A stretch of DNA of 19,700 nucleotides, taken from contig JACRCG010000252.1 in NCBI GenBank assembly GCA_016219145.1, forward strand, positions 1-19,700. Direction: 5' to 3'. The position numbers and the translations under genes were made by a program. The DNA is from Deltaproteobacteria bacterium (GTDB lineage Bacteria; Desulfobacterota; Desulfuromonadia; Geobacterales; Pseudopelobacteraceae). Numbering within the stretch: the stretch's first letter is position 1; each line of letters begins with the position of its first letter. The notes below the pieces were generated by a model. The model saw only the letters and a list, made by a program, of their open reading frames with translations. It did no database searches and had not been told where the DNA came from. Below are positions 14,537 to 19,700 of the stretch, in pieces.

Positions 14537-16715
14537 TCCGTCCGGAGAGTTGAGCTTCGCGGTACGCGGACTGCACTGCGCCTCCTGCGTCAACACTCTT
14601 GAGAAAAAACTGCTGGAAAACCCCGCCATCACGACCGCCATAGTGAATCTGGCTGTTGAAACCGGTTTTGTCTGTTTTGATCCGCAACTTCTCAAACCTG
14701 CTGATATCTTTGCAATCGTGCACGCCGCCGGATTTACGCCGGATGAAGCTGGCGAAGCCGATCATGCCGCAGACGACTCCCTGCGCATCCAGCGCAACTG
14801 GTTCCTCTTTTCACTTCTGGCCTCGCTGCCGATCATGATCACCATGGGTATGCACGGCAACCGGGCGGTGATGCAGCTGAATCTGCTGCTGGCCACCGCC
14901 GTCCAGTTCTCGGCCGGACTGGACTTCTATCGCGGGGCCTGGACTTCCATCAAAAACCGCAGCGCCAACATGGATGTGCTGGTGGCCCTGGGCACTTCGG
15001 CCGCCTATTTTTACTCGCTGCTGGCCTACTTCGGGCTGCTCGGCCCGCATCGCGAGGTTTTCTTCGAGACCTCGGCCATGCTGATCGCCTTTATCCGGCT
15101 GGGCAAGTATCTTGAAGCCAGAGCGCGCGGCAAGGCCGGCGAAGCGCTCAAAAAACTGCTCCATCTCCAGGCCGACAAGGCCAGACTGGTTACACCCGAT
15201 GGGGAAAAGGACGTCCCGGCCTCCGTGATCCGCGTCGGCGACATCGTGCTGGTACGGGCCGGCGAGACCATCCCGGTGGATGGTGAAGTGGTGGACGGCG
15301 GCGGAGTGGTGGACGAAAGCATGGTGACCGGGGAATCGCTGCCGGTATCCAAAAAGAGCGGAGATACCGTCACCGGCGCAACCATCAACCGGAACGGCGT
15401 CATGCGGGTGCGCGCCACCCGCATCGGCGAGGCCACCCTGCTGGCTCAGATCGTGAAAATGGTGCGCGAGGCCCAGGGGGACAAGGCCCCGATCCAGCGC
15501 TTCGCCGATGCGGTTTCGGCCTGGTTTGTGCCGATTGTGCTGCTCCTGGCTGCAATAACGTTCATGATCTGGTTTCTTCTGCTTTCCAGTGACTTTCTGA
15601 CCGCCTTCCGCTTTGCGATAGCGGTTGTCGTGATCGCCTGCCCCTGCGCCATGGGACTGGCCACGCCGACCGCCATCATGGTCGGAAGCGGGATCGCGCT
15701 TGGGCGTGGCATCCTGGTCAAAAAAGGCTCCGCCCTGGAAATCATCTCCGGACTGCAGGTGCTGCTGCTCGACAAGACCGGTACCCTGACCGTAGGGACT
15801 CCGACGATGACCGATCTTGTTCCGGTAACTCGCGGCGTTGACCCGGAAAAATTGCTGGAGTGTCTGGCAACGGCCGAGGCGCACTCCACCCATCCGCTGG
15901 CCCAGGCTGCGCTGGCGGCAGCGCTGGAGGCCGGGATCAGCCCAGGCGAGGCGACCGATTTCGAAGAACGGGGCGGATTCGGCATCACCTGCAATTTTGG
16001 CGGCTTTCGTCTGGCGGTCGGCAACGAGCGTTTGATGGAAGAGCTGGAAATAACGCTGGCGCCTCTCGAAAAGCGAGTAGATGAGCTGACCAGGGCCGGC
16101 AAATCACTGGTCTATGTGGCAGCCGGAAGCGCCCTGGTCGGCGTGGCCGCCTTCGCCGACACCCTCAAGCCCGGTTCGGCCAAGGCTGTGGCCCAGTTTC
16201 GCAGTATGGGCATCACCACCTGCATGATCACCGGCGACCACGCCGATGTGGCTGCGATCGTGGCCCGGCAGGCCGGTGTCGATAGCTTCGAGGCCGATGT
16301 ATTGCCGGGGCGCAAGCAGGAAGTTGTCAAGGAATACCAGCGACGCGGAATGATTACCGGCATGGTCGGCGACGGCATTAATGACGCGCCGGCCCTGGCG
16401 CAGGCGGAAGTCGGCATCGCCATCGGCGGCGGAACCGACGTAGCCAAGGAGACCGGCGACATCGTCCTGATGCGCGATGATCTGCTGGACGTGGTCAGAG
16501 CGATCAAAATCGGCCGGGCTACCCTCTCCAAAGTCAGGCAGAACCTGTTCTGGGCGCTGTTTTACAACATCCTCGGCCTGCCGGTGGCGGCCGGGCTGTT
16601 TTCAGGATTCGGCATCACCCTCAAACCTGAGTACGCCGGACTGGCGATGGCCTTTTCGTCCGTCTCGGTCGTGCTTAACTCGATTTTGCTGAAACGGATG
16701 GAAAAAGAGCTTTGA
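14514..16715 (+). CDS. copA: Cu(I)-exporting P1B-type ATPase CopA
   Basis: 733 residues from ATG 14514 (a TTG at 14508 would add two). One N-terminal metal-binding domain with GLHCASC (19-25; CxxC at 22 and 25, with His before the first Cys). Actuator TGES at 272-275, membrane CPC at 376-378, phosphorylation motif DKTGT at 420-424 (Asp420), HP dipeptide at 460-461, TGD at 573-575 and GDGINDAP at 619-626. The last helices contain YN (684-685) and MAFSS (712-716), the Cu(I)-selective residues of subgroup P1B-1, so copper(I) (or silver) export across the inner membrane is a firm call. The central part (about 14900-16500) is visibly GC-richer than neighbours. The gene overlaps the permease upstream; the flavoprotein gene follows after 16 nt. 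Confidence 0.94.
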   Translation: MAISNNINPSGELSFAVRGLHCASCVNTLEKKLLENPAITTAIVNLAVETGFVCFDPQLLKPADIFAIVHAAGFTPDEAGEADHAADDSLRIQRNWFLFSLLASLPIMITMGMHGNRAVMQLNLLLATAVQFSAGLDFYRGAWTSIKNRSANMDVLVALGTSAAYFYSLLAYFGLLGPHREVFFETSAMLIAFIRLGKYLEARARGKAGEALKKLLHLQADKARLVTPDGEKDVPASVIRVGDIVLVRAGETIPVDGEVVDGGGVVDESMVTGESLPVSKKSGDTVTGATINRNGVMRVRATRIGEATLLAQIVKMVREAQGDKAPIQRFADAVSAWFVPIVLLLAAITFMIWFLLLSSDFLTAFRFAIAVVVIACPCAMGLATPTAIMVGSGIALGRGILVKKGSALEIISGLQVLLLDKTGTLTVGTPTMTDLVPVTRGVDPEKLLECLATAEAHSTHPLAQAALAAALEAGISPGEATDFEERGGFGITCNFGGFRLAVGNERLMEELEITLAPLEKRVDELTRAGKSLVYVAAGSALVGVAAFADTLKPGSAKAVAQFRSMGITTCMITGDHADVAAIVARQAGVDSFEADVLPGRKQEVVKEYQRRGMITGMVGDGINDAPALAQAEVGIAIGGGTDVAKETGDIVLMRDDLLDVVRAIKIGRATLSKVRQNLFWALFYNILGLPVAAGLFSGFGITLKPEYAGLAMAFSSVSVVLNSILLKRMEKEL

Positions 16716-16731
16716 CAACCCGGAGGAATAG

Positions 16732-17307
16732 ATGAAAGTCACCGCATTTAACGGCAGCCCGCGCAGAAACGGCAATACTTCAATCCTGATCAACCATGCC
16801 CTTGAGGCGCTGGAAAAGGAAGGCATCGAGACCGAACAGGTTCAGGTTGGAGGCGAGAAACTGAATGGCTGCATCGCCTGTTATCAATGTTTTTCACGTC
16901 TGGATAAACGCTGCGCCGTAACCGACGACATTGCCAATGAATGCATTGAAAAAATGCTCGCATCAGACGGTATTATCATCGGTTCTCCAACCCATTTTGC
17001 AGCGCTGACACCCTGGGCCAAGGCGCTGATCGACAGATGCGGGATGGTCTCGCGCGCCAACAGCGACATGCTCAAGCGCAAGGCCGGGGCCGCAGTGGTG
17101 GCGGCGCGGCGCGGCGGAGCGATCAACGTTTTCGACACCATCAATCACTTCTTCACTATCGGGCAGATGATTATTCCAGGATCAAACTATTGGAACGTCG
17201 GTCACGGCAGAAACATGGGTGAGGTCAATCAGGACGAAGAAGGCGTAAAAACCATGCAGGTATTGGGGGAGAATATGGCCTGGCTGCTGAAGAGGATTGC
17301 GGGGTAG
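16732..17307 (+). CDS. Iron-sulfur flavoprotein (Isf-type, NADPH-dependent FMN reductase fold)
   Basis: 191 residues. Flavodoxin-like FMN-binding fold: the phosphate loop is GSPRRNGNTS (8-17), the second flavin contact is IIGSPTHFAALTP (82-94) and the isoalloxazine-binding tail region is about 150-165. A compact cysteine motif Cys47-x2-Cys50-x2-Cys53-x7-Cys61 matches the CX2CX2CX4-7C cluster ligand pattern of iron-sulfur flavoproteins of anaerobes, so a [4Fe-4S] cluster passing electrons to FMN is likely. These proteins act as cytoplasmic redox carriers or O2/H2O2 scavengers. GGAGGAAT precedes the ATG, and it sits 16 nt after copA, so co-transcription is likely. Without the cluster it would be a plain FMN reductase, which the four Cys argue against. 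Confidence 0.85.
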   Translation: MKVTAFNGSPRRNGNTSILINHALEALEKEGIETEQVQVGGEKLNGCIACYQCFSRLDKRCAVTDDIANECIEKMLASDGIIIGSPTHFAALTPWAKALIDRCGMVSRANSDMLKRKAGAAVVAARRGGAINVFDTINHFFTIGQMIIPGSNYWNVGHGRNMGEVNQDEEGVKTMQVLGENMAWLLKRIAG

Positions 17308-17314
17308 ATGATAA

Positions 17315-17343
17315 TTGACAATGCCATAGAAATAATTTAGAAA
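17315..17343 (+). promoter_or_regulatory. Possible promoter of the Panacea operon
   Basis: TTGACA (17315-17320), 17-nt spacer, TAGAAA (17338-17343). A second -10-like TATACT lies at 17358-17363 with a poor -35. The region is AT-rich compared with upstream. It is not possible to choose between them from sequence. Confidence 0.3.
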
Positions 17344-17429
17344 AGCCTTTTTTGATGTATACTCAGGATGAAACGTCCCTCCACTTCTTGAATAGCAGAT
17401 CAGGCTTGCATGCCAATAATTGAGGCAAA

Positions 17430-17435
17430 GGGGGA
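17430..17435 (+). promoter_or_regulatory. Ribosome-binding site deciding the Panacea-domain start
   Basis: A GGGGGA run within AAAGGGGGAAGCC, ending about 5 nt before ATG 17440. An in-frame ATG at 17410 has only CAGG nearby, so the downstream start is preferred. Confidence 0.6.
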
Positions 17436-17439
17436 AGCC

Positions 17440-18003
17440 ATGATAGAAGCTGCAACAATAGTTGATGCCCTCCATTACATCCTCAGCAGGGTAAAAAATG
17501 CTGGTAAAATCAAATTGATCAAACTGGTATATCTTGCGGACAAGTATCATCTGCTACGGTACGGTCGCACCGTAACCAATGATGATTATTACGCAATGGA
17601 ACGCGGGCCGGTTGGAACCACCGTAAAAGACGTACTTTCTCTGGATAAAGAAATGCTTGCCAAGGAATACAACTATATCTCCAGACTGATTGGGAAGACT
17701 GGAGCCAACTACATTGCAAATCCTGTTGCCCACCTCCGGTATGATCATCTTTCTGAGACAGATATGGAAGCGCTTGATTTTGTCGTTGATACGTTCGGCA
17801 AAAAGACTGGAGCACAGCTAACCGTGTACACTCACAAATACCCTGAATGGGCTCAGCATGAGCACCTGTTCAAGGGTAACAGCATCCGCCGTGTTCGTAT
17901 CGAACCCGAAGAGCTTCTTTCGGTCATTGACGATAACTGCTTTGGCGTATCGCCGGAACATGTGGAAGAATCTCGAAAGATGGTTACCGGCGTTTTTCAC
18001 TGA
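17440..18003 (+). CDS. Panacea (SocA-like, DUF4065) domain protein, putative antitoxin
   Basis: 187 residues from ATG 17440. The Panacea core is plain: KLIKLVYLADKYHLLRYGR at about 25-43, then MERGPVGT (53-60), LSETDMEALDFVV (104-116) and THKYPEW (131-137), the order of the SocA/PanA family. In SocA of Caulobacter this domain is a proteolysis adaptor for its toxin; elsewhere Panacea is a promiscuous antitoxin domain paired with many unrelated toxins. It is followed 2 nt later by a small gene in the same direction, the usual antitoxin-first layout. GC and codon use drop relative to the copA region, consistent with acquired DNA (by eye). Role as antitoxin is inferred from domain and context; some Panacea proteins belong to phages. 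Confidence 0.85.
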   Translation: MIEAATIVDALHYILSRVKNAGKIKLIKLVYLADKYHLLRYGRTVTNDDYYAMERGPVGTTVKDVLSLDKEMLAKEYNYISRLIGKTGANYIANPVAHLRYDHLSETDMEALDFVVDTFGKKTGAQLTVYTHKYPEWAQHEHLFKGNSIRRVRIEPEELLSVIDDNCFGVSPEHVEESRKMVTGVFH

Positions 18004-18005
18004 CC

Positions 18006-18458
18006 GTGAAAATACCGATACCACTGTCAATCCAGATAAGTTCCATAGAAGCTCCGTGCGTTTGTCACTTCAAAGACAAACAGCACCGTCCCGAAGGCCC
18101 GCCCCATTTTTACGTGATTATCCCCGTCAATTCCGCAACCGATCTGGTGTTGACCATGATTACGTCGCAAATTGTCTCAGCAACAGACTATTACAGCAAC
18201 AGACCTGATGCGTACGCAAGCCTCATTGCCGTGAGAAAAAGTGATTTGCCTTTTTTATCGGTTGATCCAAGCATGATCAACTGTAACAATGTAGAATTGG
18301 TTCCCAAAGCTGATTTACCCCGTAAGTTTGACCCGGCATTCGGTTTCGAAATGAAATTGCCCACAGTGCCGGAAGAGCTGACAAAACGGATTATCACAGC
18401 CATTCACAACAGCCCGGTAGTAAAACCGATTATAAAAAAGCTGCTGAAAGTTCTGTAA
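18006..18458 (+). CDS. Unassigned small protein, presumptive toxin partner of the Panacea antitoxin
   Basis: 150 residues beginning at GTG 18006, 2 nt after the antitoxin stop. I do not recognise the family. The pattern HFYVIIP at 34-40, VLTMITSQIV at 48-57, ASLIAVRKSDLPFLSVDPSMINCNNV at 71-96 alternates hydrophobic strands with a Thr-Ser at 53-54. It faintly recalls MazF/PemK (Kid) ribonucleases, with a helical C-terminus (about 120-150) ending in a Lys-rich stretch. No Shine-Dalgarno is visible, so it probably relies on translational coupling, which would keep toxin below antitoxin. No membrane helix or signal peptide. An intrinsic terminator follows about 130 nt later. Toxic activity is an inference from position only. 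Gene reality: supported by tight spacing and plain coding character. Confidence 0.7.
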   Translation: MKIPIPLSIQISSIEAPCVCHFKDKQHRPEGPPHFYVIIPVNSATDLVLTMITSQIVSATDYYSNRPDAYASLIAVRKSDLPFLSVDPSMINCNNVELVPKADLPRKFDPAFGFEMKLPTVPEELTKRIITAIHNSPVVKPIIKKLLKVL

Positions 18459-18502
18459 CAACAGGAAGATTATACTCCATTCCATAAAGGCGCTTTGTGC
18501 CG

Positions 18503-18630
18503 TTGACAGGCGGGTGTTGCCGGAGTAATGTGAGGCACTTTTTATGTTATGGATGGGGATGAAACGGATGGGACAAACGAACGATAACAAAAGCCGCTGA
18601 ACCGGAAAGAATGCCGGTAGGGCGGCTTTT
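18503..18630 (+). ncRNA. Weak candidate small RNA or leader in the 18459-18675 gap
   Basis: This 217-nt gap has TTGACA at 18503-18508 with only a poor -10 (TAATGT, 18526-18531), and a well-formed intrinsic terminator at 18589-18630. A transcript of about 95 nt could start and stop here. It also contains an 18-codon open frame at 18544-18600. Nothing else was recognised in the gap. Without expression data this is a possibility only. Confidence 0.2.
18589..18630. terminator. Intrinsic terminator after the Panacea operon
   Basis: Outer arms AAAAGCCGC (18589-18597) and GCGGCTTTT (18622-18630) pair perfectly, and inner arms ACCGG (18601-18605) and CCGGT (18614-18618) extend the stem. The ends supply a U-run in both directions, so it can act for either strand. 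It isolates the Panacea operon from the downstream DGQHR gene. Confidence 0.75.
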
Positions 18631-18675
18631 GTAACCGGATGAACCTTGACTTTGGTCGATTTAATAGGGGGGGGA

Positions 18676-19644
18676 ATGGCAGGATTTCTTGATGGACTTG
18701 TTCAGGAAGACGAGGCAAAAAAGATTTATGTCGCTCGTTCCAAGAGCGTTGACGAGAAGACCGTCACTGCTGCCAACAATAATGCGCTTACTACTAAGGT
18801 GCAGGGTGAAGAACAGGATGGTTGGTCTGTAGCGAGGAAAAATAATAAATCTGTTCGTGTATCTAAGCCTAAACCCCATGACCGTCAGTTGGAAGATGAT
18901 GTATGGTGTTTGCTCTACAAGCTCGGTTTCAAAGAATTAAACGCTGACCGAAACTTTACAATCAAACTTGGCCCAAATGCACCTGGTCGGCAGATTGATA
19001 TATTCGCTAAGGATGACGAGACAGTTTTTATTGTCGAATGTACTCATGCTCAAGAGCAAAAACCCAAATCCATCAAGGGACTGATCGACAAAATCAACGG
19101 CATTCGGGAGGATGTAATCAAGGCCATCCATGCCCACTTTGGCAGGACTCCTAAGCTCAAGGTCAAATGGGCTATTGCAACCAGGAATGTTGATTGGAGA
19201 AAAGCTGATAAGGACCGTGCTGCTGAAGCAAAGATTGCTGTAATCACCGAGCAGGATATTTCCTACTACTCCAAGCTGACTGGCTACCTAAAGGAGGCGG
19301 CGCGTTATCAGTTTTTGGCACGCTACCTTAAAGGTGAGGGCATTGATGGTCTACGAATCGATGTTCCAGCGACCAAGGGGAAAATGGGTGGGATTACCTT
19401 CTACAACTTCCTTATTTCACCCTTCGACCTATTGAAGATCGCCTACATCAGCCACAAGGCGACCTCTGCCAACGATCTTGAGACCTACCAACGCATGGTA
19501 AAACCGTCACGGCTCAAAGAAATTGCTGCCTATATTGACGACGGGGGACAGTTTCCTACTGTCAAGCGCCAGGGTTATTTTCCAGTGCCTGCGCCAAGTT
19601 TATTTTCCAGTTTAGCGTTCAACGGGCTTCCTGTTAGTTCGTAA
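18676..19644 (+). pseudogene. DGQHR/DndB-like protein, interrupted by an insertion sequence
   Basis: Read from ATG 18676 the frame gives 322 residues, of which only 1-295 look native. Residues about 72-125 have a restriction-endonuclease-like pattern (LEDDVWCLLYKLGF, then QIDIFAKDDETVFIVECTH: Asp108, Glu121, with Thr123 where PD-(D/E)xK enzymes have Lys). Residues about 238-294 (FLISPFDLLKIAYISH, YQRMVKPSRLKEIAAYI, DDGGQFPT) match the start of the DGQHR domain of DndB-type proteins, which are linked to phage defence and DNA phosphorothioation control. Full members run to about 600 residues and contain the DGQHR motif after this point; here it is missing. At 19560 the sequence changes to insertion-element DNA and 27 foreign codons lead to a stop. 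A TTG at 18646 could extend it upstream. An 8-G run lies just before the ATG. Confidence 0.75.
19566..19611 (+). repeat. Two 21-nt direct repeats at the insertion-sequence end
   Basis: GCGCCAGGGTTATTTTCCAG plus T (19566-19586) and GCGCCAAGTTTATTTTCCAG plus T (19591-19611); 19 of 21 positions identical, period 25 nt. These probably bind the transposase. Confidence 0.85.
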
Positions 19645-19680
19645 CAGCCTGTTGAGGCCGTCCTCTTTTTCGATATGATT

Positions 19681-19696
19681 CTCCCTTCATCGGGAG
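19681..19696 (+). promoter_or_regulatory. Hairpin covering the presumed istA ribosome-binding site
   Basis: CTCCC (19681-19685) pairs with GGGAG (19692-19696) over a six-base loop. The 3' arm is the core of the GGGAGGTGA Shine-Dalgarno, so the fold would hide it and could limit transposase translation. Confidence 0.4.
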
Positions 19697-19700
19697 GTGA

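Larger units (their letters stand above)
19560..19700 (+). mobile_element. Left end of an IS21-family insertion sequence (continues off window)
   Basis: The broken gene meets TGTCAAGCGCC at 19560, the TG start expected for IS21-type ends. It is followed by two 21-nt direct repeats (19566-19586 and 19591-19611), as IS21-family elements carry multiple transposase-binding repeats at their ends. Beyond lies about 90 nt without gene, then GGGAGGTGA at 19692-19700, which would be the ribosome-binding site of istA, the transposase. The istA coding sequence itself is outside the window, so the family call rests on the end sequence, the repeats and the layout. Confidence 0.6.

Noticed and set aside
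14811..15893. Long minus-strand frame (360 codons) inside copA, plus 15446-16102 and 16112-16531
   Set aside because: Antisense shadows of GC-rich coding DNA; no family pattern, and copA is intact on the plus strand.
17858..18208. Alternative plus-strand frame across the Panacea/partner junction
   Set aside because: Crosses two better-supported frames; the Panacea protein and its 2-nt-spaced partner explain the region.
18566..18640. Resemblance to a c-di-GMP (GEMM) riboswitch, common in Geobacter
   Set aside because: The defining conserved segments (GGCAAACC and GACGCAAAGC types) are missing; a plain terminator explains the pairing.
1..19700. CRISPR array
   Set aside because: No regularly spaced repeat-spacer series was seen; the only close repeats are the two insertion-sequence end repeats at 19566-19611.

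Overview
The window looks like chromosomal DNA from a mid-GC member of the Geobacter / Desulfuromonadales group. This rests on gene content rather than any marker gene: an mglB-mglA pair, a DUF2155-like lipoprotein next to a tRNA-Ser, a UPF0158 protein, a complete branched-chain amino-acid ABC operon, and the general codon style. The species cannot be named from this sequence.

Layout. 1-4683 (minus strand): a livJ-H-M-G-F branched-chain amino-acid (or related amide) import operon. It has a promoter and GTG start at livJ, a structured gap between livJ and livH, and tightly packed downstream genes; livF runs off the left edge. 4718-6489 (minus): a single-domain response regulator, a GGQ release-factor-like rescue protein and an EamA exporter, probably one operon. 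6441-7673 (plus): a PlsC-type acyltransferase overlapping rnhA. 7694-9607 (minus): mglBA polarity module, tRNA-Ser(GCU) and a lipoprotein. 9721-12220 (plus): a LOG-family nucleotide hydrolase-like protein, then a short transpeptidase (PBP) with its own strong promoter, meeting lpxH tail to tail with overlapping stops. 13009-17307 (plus): UPF0158, an AI-2E/PerM permease, a Cu(I) P-type ATPase and an iron-sulfur flavoprotein, closely spaced and likely partly co-transcribed.

17308-19700 is accessory DNA with visibly lower GC. It holds a two-gene operon whose first gene carries a Panacea (SocA-like) antitoxin domain and whose second gene is a small unassigned protein, the presumptive toxin. An intrinsic terminator follows. 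Next comes a DndB/DGQHR-type defence protein with a PD-(D/E)xK-like N-terminal region. That gene is broken at 19560 by what looks like the left end of an IS21-family insertion sequence. The window ends at the ribosome-binding site of the presumed transposase gene istA.

The best candidates for something new are the Panacea-partner protein at 18006-18458 and the interrupted DGQHR gene beside it, followed by the switch-like RNA structure between livJ and livH. The rest is ordinary core genome with a few sequence oddities noted below.
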